NCBI RefSeq assembly: GCF_035083965.1
Contig: NC_089726.1
Coordinates: forward strand, 17,117,501 to 17,181,500
Length of the DNA: 64,000 nt
Source of the DNA: Branchiostoma lanceolatum
Lineage: Eukaryota; Chordata; Leptocardii; Amphioxiformes; Branchiostomatidae
Reading direction: 5' to 3'
Shown: in pieces, positions 22,001-35,586 of the stretch
Numbering within the stretch: position 1 is the stretch's first letter
How the letters are laid out: the number at the start of each line of letters is the position of its first letter
Notes under the pieces: generated by a model
Database searches by the model: none
The model's input: only the letters and a program-made list of their open reading frames with translations
Told to the model about the DNA's origin: nothing
Translations under genes and position numbers: made by a program

Positions 22001-24939
22001 TTTTCATCAGCTTTTATTATGTACAGTAAGGAATGCTTTACAGAAAAGGTGTTGTCATTTTTGTCATCGCGACTGGCAAATTAGAATTAAATGTGGCACT
22101 GATTAATAATTGATTACCTGTATTTCATGATGGCCTTGAACTTGAAGTAAAATGTGTTGTTAAAAATTCTAGGAACCAGGGAAGTACATATGTGTCATAG
22201 GACTGTTAAAGGAAAGCTGCACAAAAAATTGAAAATCCTTCTATGCTATGCTTAATATATTCCAAAGTCAAATTCTTACTTCAAGTTGTTTCACATAAGT
22301 CCGTCATAGTTCTGGGATTTTCCACAGTTTGCAACTTATGCCGTGCTGACGCCTTCTCACCTGATAATTGAATTATATGACGTCAGTGTTTCAAATTTTT
22401 CACCTGATGATTGAATTTTAAAACGCTGACGTCATATAATACAATCATCAGGTGAGAAGGCGTCAGCACGGCATAAGTTGCAGACTGTGGAAAATCCCAG
22501 AACTATGACGGACTTATGTGAAACAACTTGAAGTAAGAATTTGACTTTGGAATATATTAAGCATAGCATAGAATGATTTTCAATTTTTTGTGCAGCTTTC
22601 CTTTGAACTGCATAGTGAAGCCAGCGTTGAATATGTTATGTAAATTTGCAGGTCCAAAGTAAAGGCCGCGGGCGTGGCTGCACCGTAGAGACGGGCGATG
22701 CGGAGGTTGGGGGCGGAGCCATCCCGGTGTCCCAGCTGGGCTCCGGAGATGTGAAAGATGTTGCAACTGAAGAGGAAGATGTGGAACAAACAGCCAATGG
22801 GGACCTCACGGAGGTTAGTCCGGTACTGCAGGTGTTTGGGTTATAGGGAACTAGCTACAGATGTAGTGAACTTGTCTCCTGGTTCTCATAATGGTACATG
22901 GGGGAGTTTGGTGGATGTTGCTGATCAGGACTAACAATGCATTCTTTACAGCAAAAAATAATGATGCAAAACTCTTTTGGGAAAATTCAAACAAGCTGTT
23001 GAGCTACAAAACATTGTAAATTTGTGTAGTACTAGTAGTCCACTGTGTTCTGCTGCTGCAGTGGTCTGAACACCCTGCAGCTGCAATCAGTCTTTCTTAA
23101 CCCTTAAGCTGCCAGATTTTTAGCCCATTTAAAATCAAAAATGTTTGACCCCCTGACCTCCCTCACGAAACCTGCGAAACAGCAGGCAGCCTTAACTCCG
23201 CTGACTTCCGGGCTTCGCACGCAATGCTGTTTTCTTCAGGGAATACCATATCCCGTTTATATCCCGGTGCAGCACACAGAGCATGTTTCTGTATCCCTGA
23301 TCTAACCGATAGTGGCAGCTTAAGGGTTTCTTAAAATTTCTCCACTTGTCCGGTTCATTGTGATCTTCCTTAGCTCCCATAGTTTTCTTTCTGACCGCAA
23401 CAGTCCTAGTCCTCTTTCTTACAGGTCTGCCCTCAGTAGGTTCTTGCAGTGTCTTCCTTTTCTGGAATTTGAATTTGTATGTTCCTTGTAAAATGTATCA
23501 ACCCCCCATGTTCTTCCCTCAGAAGTTTGATCCAGCTCCTGTATGTTGCTTGTAAAAGGTACCGATGGTGCGTAAACACGTCGACTAATGATGATGATGA
23601 TAAAAATGTACCAACCCCTTGTGTGTTCTTCCCTCAGCAGGTTGAGTCCGTTGACGCGGCTCCTGTGGAGAACCCAGACGACGACGTGTATGTCAGCAGC
23701 AGCAATGAGTCTGAGGACGAGGAGGACCTGGTTGCCACGGTGACCAGCACGGTGCTGGAGGAAGCCGCGGAGGTCAGCAGCGCCGGTCTGGAAGAGACTG
23801 TAGACGTGGCCATCGCTGATCTGGAGGAGACCGTGAACGTGGCCATCTCCGATCTGGAGACGGATGCGACGTTGAGCAAAGCTTCGCTGGCATCTGACAT
23901 CTCTCCGTCCAAGATTGAAGGTACTTTTCACATCTTAACAAGTCTAACACTTGCATATATACATGTATTACTTTAGAGATCAGGCAGTATTTGTTTCCGA
24001 ACTGCTGTCTCTCATCTTTTGCTTTGTAAGCTTTGTGTCTTTCATTGCACCATCAAGGTTTGTTTGAACCTTAGTTTATTCATGAGAAGCTCAAATCGGC
24101 AGCATGCCGCTTTTAATTGAGGTCATGAGAGAAGTGGTAAGGGTCAGATGAAATATAACATGGATACAGATTACATCATTTATATTCTAATAACGCTATC
24201 AACAGGTTCACAAGACATTTCCTTGGCTTGTAAAAGGGGTTAGATCAGGCTGTATTCTTTTCCAAACTGCTATCTCTCATTTTCGCGTTGTAAGGTTTGC
24301 ATTGTATATTGCCCCATCAAGGTTCACAACACCTTATGATAATAGTAATGGTTTATTTGTCACAATCAGGCACTGTACGGTACAGAGTGGAAGGATTCAA
24401 TGTATAGTATCCCAGAATTGTTCTGCCGTTTACATAGATTGTACCTTAAAGATTATAGTTCTGGATACACATTGGACTGACAGGTATATTTGCTCGTGCT
24501 CATTTAAATGTACACATTTTGTAACTTAATTCCGTTACCGTTTGAAGTAAGACGTTTCTGACATTAAGATATGCCACATATAAGGTGCCAAACTGTCGTT
24601 TTTAAAAGCCATAAAATTTTTAAGTCTTCATGAAAACGACAGTTTGGCACCTTATATGTGGCAAATCTTAATGTCAGGAACGTCCTACTTCAAACGGTAA
24701 CGGAAGTTAAACGAGAACGAGCGATTACGTCCGGTAATGAGACTTGCATCCTTATTCTTTTCTTGCCTTTGCACAAAGCTTCGCTCCTGGAGGAGGAAGA
24801 ACACGACCTCAGCACGGACAGCGGCGAGCTGCAGAACGGGAACGTGATGAGTCCCGACAGCGGGCTGGGCGATCACTCCACGCCAGAGAAGGCCTCCTCG
24901 CTAACCGACACCGGCACCTCCCAGGAGGTGCAAGGGTAA
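4040..24939 (+). CDS. FAM120A: FAM120A-like constitutive coactivator of PPAR-gamma-like protein (5' partial)
   Basis: Orthologue of the FAM120A/B/C family, RNA-binding scaffold proteins linked to Src/PI3K signalling under oxidative stress. Exons read: 4040-4122, 5091-5310, 5944-6017, 6542-6598, 7239-7364, 7995-8102, 9109-9258 (or 9288), 10644-10871, 11616-11766, 12662-12759, 15353-15507, 16428-16542, 17007-17213, 17853-18063 (or 18045), 19025-19154, 19859-19994, 20654-20875, 22652-22813, 23641-23920, 24779-24939. All phases join, giving about 1017 residues with the shorter donors. The first visible residues (ILPDEDLASFHWALLGP) and RAHQLVLPPCDVVIKAV match the end of the N-terminal PIN/XPG-like region. 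YRHKLGLMNPWIYQIITQ, VKQLWFGQEIEDK, CPWLFFDGKLF and the KLQIAG...GEWAG block match the conserved middle and C-terminal regions. The tail has RG-rich segments (PRGRGMSRGG), a Lys/Asn-rich exon (20654-20875) and two acidic exons. The N-terminal roughly 270-300 residues are outside the window. Family identity is firm; individual low-complexity exon edges are less so. Confidence 0.93.
4125..4342. repeat. MITE-like palindromic repeat overlapping a FAM120A donor
   Basis: The left end, directly after the exon ending at 4122, is GTAACTGTAATTC; the right end GAATTACAGTAACTG is its complement. Internal CACGGTTTTCAC / CACCGTGAA motifs also pair. It looks like a relative of the CTGTAAATGC family. Confidence 0.55.
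5314..5516. mobile_element. CTGTAAATGC-family palindromic MITE, copy at a splice donor
   Basis: It begins CTGTAAATGCAGAAATG and ends GCATTTACAG, flanked by TA on both sides. The TA and the first CTG are part of the 5' splice site of the FAM120A exon ending at 5310 (G|GTACTG). The interior carries the GCGGTGGTTTTA / GTTCGCGG-type motifs shared by all copies. Confidence 0.85.
7052..7180. mobile_element. Foldback element with ATCTCCAAGCAGAT ends
   Basis: Two arms of about 61 bases, starting ATCTCCAAGCAGATCTAT, are almost exact complements with a six-base loop (TCCCTT). It lies 58 bases before the FAM120A exon at 7239. A relative with similar ends is at 53458-53633. Confidence 0.85.
7694..7975 (-). 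repeat. tRNA-derived SINE (truncated head)
   Basis: On the minus strand TTGACTTAGAATCTAAAGGG and TTCAAATC resemble the anticodon arm and B box of a tRNA. GTGCCCTTGGGAAAGGCACT is a body motif common to deuterostome SINEs. It ends about 20 bases before the FAM120A exon at 7995. Confidence 0.5.
9259..9288 (+). other. Alternative exon extension (FAM120A exon 9109)
   Basis: The donor after 9258 (CAG|GTCACA) and the donor after 9288 (CAG|GTTAGA) are both phase 0 and 30 bases apart. The longer form would add ten residues (VTRMASPASQ) with no stop. The choice is unresolved. Confidence 0.45.
9385..9580. repeat. GTCAAAGGTGAAGGCC-family palindromic repeat
   Basis: GGGTAATATGTCAAAGGTGA at the left and its complement at about 9481-9512, followed by a constant tail (GCATGCTCATTTGGAACC). 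Related copies are at about 4395-4580, 19428-19585, 59697-59885 and 62320-62450. Confidence 0.75.
10872..11145. repeat. Minisatellite derived from an exon-intron junction
   Basis: The unit contains CAAACAATCACACAGGTGGG and is repeated about seven times with variable G runs, directly after the FAM120A exon that ends CACACAG at 10871. Within it, 10980-11046 repeats the last 59 bases of that exon plus the donor. Confidence 0.85.
11157..11330. repeat. CAGGGCTCGAAAT-family fragment, copy 3
   Basis: It starts AGGCTCGAAATTCTGG, and parts match copies 1 and 2 (TTTTGTGCACCCAGAAT; AGCTATAGAATTTTAGATTC). The right terminus is missing. It directly follows the minisatellite at 10872-11145. Confidence 0.6.
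11473..11595. repeat. TTAGCTAGCAGGGCGTC-family repeat, copy 1
   Basis: About 120 bp, inverted relative to copy 2, ending ACGCCCTGCTAGCTAAT just 20 bases before the FAM120A exon at 11616. It shares AAGAAGGGCATCTAATTTCC and TTCTTAGTGTAGGGCGTCC with copies 2 and 3. Confidence 0.75.
12918..14414. mobile_element. 1.5-kb TIR element in a FAM120A intron
   Basis: The left end ACGCTTGGAACCATTAATTC and the right end GAATTAATGGTTCCTAGCGT are inverted repeats of at least 28 bases with one mismatch. Both are flanked by TA, which fits a Tc1/mariner-type target site. Degenerate internal copies of the CCATTAATYCGACA motif occur near 13150 and 14390. No transposase frame is recognisable. A CACGTG box and an ATGGCGG start lie inside, near 13952-13993. 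Confidence 0.7.
14503..14668. repeat. TAGACCGATCC-family palindromic MITE (FAM120A intron)
   Basis: It starts TAGACCGATCCTATAGCCC and ends near GGATCAGTCTA. It carries the family interior (TTGGCTGAACTGCTAATTGT). Further copies or fragments lie at about 4808-4870, 30998-31080, 32423-32600, 38718-38882 and 48505-48655. Confidence 0.75.
14961..15173. mobile_element. AAGCCCCCCCTCTCACT TIR element
   Basis: A 17-base inverted repeat with one missing C bounds 213 bp in the FAM120A intron before exon 15353. The flanks are T/A-rich, so the target duplication cannot be fixed. Confidence 0.65.
16612..16793. mobile_element. CTGTAAATGC-family MITE
   Basis: CTGTAAATG at the left and CATTTACAG at the right, each flanked by TA. 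It lies in a FAM120A intron, about 70 bases after the donor at 16542. Confidence 0.85.
17289..17440 (+). repeat. tRNA-derived SINE
   Basis: GTGGCGCAACGGTTAGAGCG resembles a tRNA A box and D arm, and CCTGGGTTCGGTACTC resembles a B box. A non-tRNA body containing TTGTGCCCTTGAAAATGA follows. The cloverleaf is not complete, so it is not a tRNA gene. It lies in a FAM120A intron. Confidence 0.6.
18046..18063 (+). other. Tandem in-frame alternative 5' splice sites (FAM120A exon 17853)
   Basis: Two good donors, GTAAGA after 18045 and GTGAGG after 18063, lie 18 bases apart. Both leave the exon in phase 1 and both join correctly to the exon at 19025. Use of the distal site adds six residues (KINNLG after the shared glycine). 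Which one is used cannot be told from sequence. Confidence 0.55.
18145..18298. mobile_element. CTGTAAATGC-family MITE
   Basis: Left end CTGTAAATGCAGAAATT and right end GCATTTACAG, with the right TA degraded. It lies 82 bases after the FAM120A donor at 18063. Confidence 0.8.
18771..18979. mobile_element. CTGTAAATGC-family MITE
   Basis: The left end is degenerate (ATGTAAATGAAGAAATGTTC); the right end is GCATTTACAG followed by TA. It ends 45 bases before the FAM120A exon at 19025. Confidence 0.75.
19428..19585. repeat. GTCAAAGGTGAAGGCC-family palindromic repeat
   Basis: It has the same structure as 9385-9580, with TGTCAAAAGTGAAGGCCC, a loop, GGGGCCTTCACCTTTGACAT and the tail TTGGAACCATGAACAGAC. 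It lies in a FAM120A intron. Confidence 0.75.
19995..20230. repeat. Minisatellite immediately after a FAM120A donor
   Basis: About a dozen copies of an 18-19 base unit (TGTGACACCTGTAACTCTGG and variants) begin within about 20 bases of the donor after 19994. Confidence 0.85.
20975..21504. mobile_element. CAGGGCTCGAAAT-family TIR element, copy 1, with internal 75-bp tandem repeat
   Basis: The termini are CAGGGCTCGAAAT and its complement ATTTCGAGCCCTG. From 21001 a 75-bp unit containing GCACACAAAATTGGAGCTGT is repeated three times (starts 21001, 21076, 21151). CAGGG termini are typical of hAT elements, but no clean target duplication was found. Confidence 0.75.
22208..22604. mobile_element. Long foldback element (about 190-bp arms)
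   Basis: The left arm starts AAAGGAAAGCTGCACAAAAA; the right arm is its near-perfect complement and ends at 22604, with a central loop of roughly 20-30 bases. Only a few mismatches are visible over the stem. It ends 47 bases before the FAM120A exon at 22652. Confidence 0.88.
23638..23640 (+). other. NAGNAG tandem acceptor (FAM120A exon 23641)
   Basis: The acceptor reads CTCAGCAG directly before GTTGAG. Splicing after the first AG would insert one glutamine; splicing after the second gives the exon start used here. Both keep frame. NAGNAG acceptors commonly give one-residue isoforms. Confidence 0.6.
23970..24330. repeat. Composite dispersed repeat in a FAM120A intron
   Basis: Two copies of a segment with CCAAACTGCTATCTCTCAT and GCACCATCAAGGTT flank a block starting TTATTCATGAGAAGCTCAAA. 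The flanking segment recurs at about 20510-20600 and the inner block at about 15973-16110. It could be a non-LTR 3' end, but no coding part is seen. Confidence 0.55.
24492..24723. mobile_element. Foldback element, GCTCGTTCTCATT family, copy 1
   Basis: The terminal GCTCGTGCTCATT and the inner arm (TAAGACGTTTCTGACATTAA, then GCCAAACTGTCGTTTTTA) recur as complement. It lies in the last FAM120A intron, 55 bases before the final exon. Confidence 0.8.
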
Positions 24940-27233
24940 TGACCGTTCAAAAACAAAGAGAGAGAGGATATTATATATATAATAGATATCTATGTTTTTC
25001 ACAGATTTTTGTACAAAAACTATAAAAAAAACAGAAAAAAGAAAAAACAAGCTTGTTGAAGCCGAAGGGACTATAAAATATGCAGGTTCCTGCCTGCCAT
25101 TTGGTTTTGGTTTTGTTGATTTGAGGTTGGGAAGTGGAAACGCTCCCCCCACACACACTGGGAGAGCGTCCAAACCAGTACGGAACTGACACCTAAAGGA
25201 TGGTCTCATAGCTTCCTTTGGCTAAAATCAATCCATTCAGAAGGCCCTATAGACCATGGGACAGATTGACCAACAAAAAAAACACAAGCTCACAAAATAT
25301 TCACAGTCTAGTAGCGACGAAAAATCCTCTCACAAGCTGCATTTAATGACAATCTCCAACCCAAAAACGGTGAAGGAAATTTGATAAACGCTTTTGCTGA
25401 AGTAGAGCCACGAGATGGTTTACAGGCCTACTGCTATTAATTAACATGGTTAAAAAAAATGCACCCTTTTTATGGGGACAAGAGCCAATGACGGCTTAGC
25501 ACCGAGGTCACATGACCGTCTGTAGTAGAAAAGTGATTTGATGGCATTGGTAGTTTTTCATTGTTGCACGTGACTATTCTATGCTTGTAATTTGCACTTG
25601 TAGATTTCATGGAAACTTTTGGACACATTTTTGATCTTGGTGGGTTCCATTTCTGCACTGAAGGGCAGTTATAGTAATACCCTCTCGGTTTACCTACCTT
25701 TAGAAACTAAGAATAGAGGGAAAGAAAGGAAAATTAAGCTCTTACACAGAAACTGTTTGACCTTGTGCATCGCTGTTCACTGGGCAGGTTGTTGAATGAA
25801 TACCAGAATTTTTAGGTGATGGAGTTATTGAGAGAGGCTGTTGGGAAATGCTCTGTGAAAATTCATGACAATTGCCCCAACACAGCCCTAACCCTGTGAC
25901 AAACCTAACATTGTGTTTGTCATTTCTGGAGGGAGATTAAGTATTGCAAAGGCTGGTGAGAGAATTGCACATACACGATATATGTTGACTTGTGCCCTTA
26001 GACATGGAAAACAATTGACTACAAAAGAATGTTATTTCCTTCATATGATGATATTAATGTTACTAACTGCTTTGAAAATGATGGCTCTAGTAGTGTTTGT
26101 GGCTGCAGTAACTGCAGATATTGTATTTGGCTACAGGAGAGGGGACCTCCTTTGCGACTAGCCAGAGAATAGTATTAACCAGCATGTAGTTTTATTCTGA
26201 CCAGAGGCACTGAACCTCATTGTTCTAGTCTACTGATCGCAACATATACCCGCTGAGGACTTTATGACGATGACAACAGACCTTAGATCTGTATTTACAT
26301 TTTGCCCAACTTGTAGAAATCGCTCATGTGATAATTAACGCCATCCTTGGATGCGAAGAACTGAAGATGTTTGAAAAAAAATCTTCCCCCACGCATGATG
26401 CGGTGAACTGTTCAAACCAAAAGTACAGTAGTTTTCCTTGTTGTACTTCACATATGTAGACATAGGTATGACTTGTTAACCAGAATTGAGAATACTGTTG
26501 TGCTATGTTGAGCCTCTGGATTTTATCCACTTGTCAGCAGCCCCCAAAAGGCTAAGCAATGTTGTCAACTTGACGACACAGATAACACATTAAAAGGCAC
26601 TGTTTGTAAAACATATATATATATATATGGTAGCTTGCATTAATTAATGATACCAATTTATGGGACCCACTGCTTAAAGACAATTGCGAGGCCCAGATTA
26701 TCTAATGGATGGAGCGAAGGGTCTATGTTCAATTTTTCCGCCACTCTATTACCAGTATCGTTGTGTTGTTGGGTTGGAGGGAATACACTTTGCTTACCAG
26801 CTAATGTATGAAAGTCATGTACCTGTATTTTTACCCGTATGGACTAAAACGCAATGTAGGGATCCTTCTAACTGATAATGTGTGGATCATGTATGGTTAT
26901 TACTCCTTGTACGTGCATATGGATAACTTGATCTCTCTTTACATTTATGGAATCAAGAAATATTGAGTAGAAGTAGAATCTTGCACCAGTTACTTGAGCC
27001 AAGTCCCCTTACCCTATGCGATGCTCATTGCCAAGGAATTCCTTACAAAAAGAACCACTCTCATATGTAGTGGTCAGGCGCCATCTAGCAGGAGTTAACG
27101 GGAGTGCACCCCCACTAAGCTATGCTACCCTTGGGAATCAATGGTGGTAGAACACACTACCAAGGAGGTCCATTCAAGCCTCCATGTTGTTATACCAACT
27201 ATGTAACAATGTCCAACTGTACCACTCCATCAT

Positions 27234-27239
27234 AATAAA
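27234..27239 (+). terminator. Candidate FAM120A polyadenylation signal
   Basis: A canonical AATAAA lies about 2.3 kb after the stop codon at 24939, before the convergent PDHB transcript. Other AATAAA hexamers occur, for example 28831-28836, so the actual cleavage site is uncertain. Confidence 0.3.
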
Positions 27240-27506
27240 TTCAAGACGGATGAATTTTAAATCCAAGAATGGACAAGAAGCTTAAAGTGGTACCGTGGGG
27301 AGTGAAGGGAAACGAAGAGCACTTTATTTCACCTAATATGGCTAAGCGTTAAGTTCCACTGTACAAGTTGTTCTTCTGCTTCAACAGGCAATGTTGAAAT
27401 ATATTGAGAAAATGAAAAGCCTGGAGTTGTGTGTTTTTTTGACTGTTTTTTCTCTTTTATCAAATGTTTAGTTCTACAGGGCTCAGAAATTGAATATACA
27501 ATGCGT

Positions 27507-27623
27507 TGATGAAGGTTAGACATCCAGGTAATAAGATACGCCAAAAATAGTTACTCAAGCAACTGGATAAATTTTCGAAACAGTCTCGAAATTTTATCCA
27601 GTTGCTGGAGTAACTATTTTTGG
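27507..27623. repeat. Hairpin repeat with GATGAAGGTTAGACATCC leader
   Basis: The leader (ATCCAGGTAATAAGATACG) precedes arms of about 36 bases (AAAATAGTTACTCAAGCAAC and its complement). The leader recurs at about 53005-53045 after PEX26. Confidence 0.7.
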
Positions 27624-27763
27624 TGAATATACAATGTATGATCAAAGTGAATGACTGTAACCTTCCAAAAGAATTTGAGGGAAAGGGAGTAGTTGGGAGG
27701 GGGTACACAGAGGGGGTATGATGTACGTGTCTCTATCTAGAATGTATGTTACGCAATGTTGAT

Positions 27764-28042
27764 TTGATTATATGGATGACATCCCCCCCGCAAAACTGAT
27801 GCGGGTGTGCGAATTAAAAGAAATTTAGCAAGAAAAAAAAAGGTTCCTCCATTATTAAATACACAGACCATGATAAACCGAAATATGGGTTCTTTTTTGT
27901 TCTTTCTTTGATTTCAGCATTCTACGACAAGTATCATTTTCTAATATCTTTTTTACAACTTTAATATGGCATACATTTTACCATTTATTTTTTGGAATCG
28001 GACGAAAATTGATGTGTGTGTGGATGTCATCCATATAATCAA
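27764..28042. mobile_element. GATTATATGGATGACATCC-family TIR element, copy 1
   Basis: A perfect 21-base inverted repeat bounds 279 bp, and the similarity extends outward into GCCATGTT on the right side. It lies between the convergent FAM120A and PDHB genes. Internal sequence matches copy 2 (AATCGGACGAAAATTGATG; TTCTAYGACARTAGTATC-like). Confidence 0.8.
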
Positions 28043-28117
28043 CATGGCTTTAGGGAAAGAATCAAATAACAATGTTGGAATGGAAAATGAAGACATGAGA
28101 ATATAATCACTGTCAAA

Positions 28118-28123
28118 TTTATT
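28118..28123 (-). terminator. Candidate PDHB polyadenylation signal
   Basis: On the minus strand the hexamer reads AATAAA, about 1.6 kb after the PDHB stop at 29748. It would give a long AT-rich 3' UTR between 28.1 and 29.7 kb, a stretch with no other gene signal. Confidence 0.35.
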
Positions 28124-28596
28124 ACTGAGTCATCTCTCCTCTGCACTGGGATATCACCAGCACATTATATTTAACAAATGGACCAAGTAAAACCAACATT
28201 TGTGCCTCTTAATAAATTCTTTCTGAAACCACACCTTTCAATCCTTGCAAACTTCCTGCATGCATTCCCAACACATGGTACAATGTACATCTTCCACAAC
28301 TGTTAACATAAATGGGATGGCCAACAATGTGTTGAGATTTGACAGTCAACAAATCAAGTAGTATCCTATCATGTTTTCTCTCTTGTTGAAGACAGCATAA
28401 TAATGCATTTTACCAGTGGTCTTGATACAATTGTTTTCATGTTGAAAAGGTTAAGTCAATGTTGGGAAAACTGAACATGTACTAATGCCGGCACACGCTG
28501 AAGAGAAACCCTTGGATTCACAGAACGGTATTCTAAAACATACATGTTTATATTGCCTTTTAATTCAACGAAGACAACTCACATCTTTTTCTGATA

Positions 28597-28659
28597 AAAT
28601 ATCCCCCATGCCAAGGAACAACACAAAACCACATTGTTCCCTTGGCATGGGGGATATTT
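28597..28659. repeat. Near-perfect short hairpin in the presumed PDHB 3' UTR
   Basis: Two arms of about 25 bases (ATCCCCCATGCCAAGG and its complement) are separated by a 14-base A-rich loop. One extra base in the right arm is the only mismatch seen. If the PDHB transcript runs to 28.1 kb, this forms a stem-loop in its 3' UTR. Confidence 0.7.
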
Positions 28660-29747
28660 CCTTAGTGCAGTTTTTCTTTAGTCTACCTTACACAGATTTC
28701 ATGTATGTCTTTGTTGGGTTGCCCTTCGATACCAGGGCATGTACACTAAGTTCTGGTTTGTAAGAAAAACAGCTGACTTCCAAACTGTTCTTACTGTGTC
28801 CGACATTGTGGTTTAATCTGTTGTGTCTGAAATAAATCTGAAAGACAAATTTGATTCATCTATTTGCCATCAGTTTCAGTGCATCAGTTTGTTAAGATCG
28901 CTCCCAGCTTTCTCAAAACATCAGCACATTTTCCACCATAAAATTACAAATTAAAGAATATCTAATCAAAATGAATATTAAGTTACAACCCATCTAGAAG
29001 TAAAGCACAAACATGTTTGGACAATTTTTACCTGAAGCTGATATGCCTGTAATGCTAGTTTCTGCATTAAATGTGTACTTCTAAGAAAAAAAGTCACAAA
29101 GACATCAACTTACTCTGCTTGTATTAATTTTTTTCAGATAACTTGGCTCAAGGTCCTTTTTATTCTTATAATTAAGATTTTAAGAAACATTTTCACACTT
29201 GTACCGTGGAGAAATCTTTTCAAATATTAAGGTAAAACAAGGCTCGTTCAAGTCATCATGCAAGCTGATCTGAAACTTCTTTTTCATTCTTAACTGACAA
29301 AATTACAGAATGTCTTTTGCCTCTGAGTTGCTCTTTTGTCTTTCTGTTCAGGACACTGAACAACAAGCAAGCACATGTTTTGAGATTAAAGCATATAACA
29401 GAAATAATGTCAAGATCAGACCATAAGATCAGTTGTATGCTAATGTAGTCTATATTCCAGATACCACCTGAGTCATCTTACAACATTGAAAACTTCTGTC
29501 GCTGTGTTTAAAATATTTCTACTTTACAAACTACATTGTCAAAGGAATTTGTACAAATCACATGCACTAGATAAATACGGCATCCAGCCAAGTGTTATAA
29601 GGTTTGGGGACAGCTTCGAAGTTTGGATCATCAAGGAAGGACATTGATGGGATAATTTAAACAATCAGGTCAAAGCATGTACCCCCCTCCCCCTCCATGT
29701 AGTGCAGTATAAGATGTGGTATTTTATGAGCTATAGTTAAGGATGTG

Positions 29748-35079
<5,332 letters not shown>

Positions 35080-35586
35080 GTTTCGTCTGCTGAGGTTACC
35101 CACAATGCATCATACCATTGAGTTCAGTTCCAGGTTACATTTTGGACCAATGGAGACTAGTCCATTATAAGAAGGGATGAAATATATTTATAAAATTTAA
35201 TATAGTTTGTATTGATGTACTTTAAATATCGATAAACTATGATATGTTAAATAATTCTATTGTAATGTGACTTTGTTATAAATTGCTATATTTTGTTTAT
35301 ATTCTTTATAAAAACTTCAAAGACGAAAAACATTTGTACCCATATCAACTGTGGATACATCCAATCGAAGTCAGGCATATCATTCTATTTAAACTGACCA
35401 ATCAGAGGTCGTACCGGCTGTGACGTTTAATTCCTTCTTCCTGTTCACACCGGGTCGGACGCCATATTGTATGTCGTAACCTTGCGGTGAAGGTTGAACT
35501 TTTCTGCTCGTTACGCCGATTCCTAAGGAATCTCGAAGACTCCTTTTCCGTCAGTAGCTGCCTAAAGTATTCCCGCAGAGATCAAG
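35080..35586. promoter_or_regulatory. Divergent (bidirectional) promoter region of PDHB and SLC25A3
   Basis: Only 507 bases separate the two start codons, which point away from each other. CCAAT boxes occur at about 35141 (ACCAATGG) and 35398 (ACCAATCAG). A YY1-like CGCCATATT lies near 35461, and the PDHB start itself sits in an ATGGCGGC context. No TATA box stands out. The position of the transcription starts is inferred only. Confidence 0.6.

Larger units (their letters stand above)
24940..28117. other. FAM120A 3' UTR and convergent intergenic region
   Basis: No coding exon is supported. The stretch starts right after the FAM120A stop codon. It has a plus-strand AATAAA at 27234-27239 that could end the FAM120A transcript, and a later one at 28831-28836. 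It also holds a hairpin repeat (27507-27623) and a TIR element (27764-28042). Short open frames (for example 25913-26161) lack homology and codon bias. Confidence 0.5.

Noticed and set aside
23419..23931. 170-codon minus-strand open frame
   Set aside because: It is antisense to the acidic FAM120A exon 23641-23920, and the repetitive product mirrors that exon's repeats.
25913..26161. 82-codon plus-strand frame after FAM120A
   Set aside because: No domain, no splice or promoter context and AT-rich codon use; it lies in presumed UTR or intergenic DNA.
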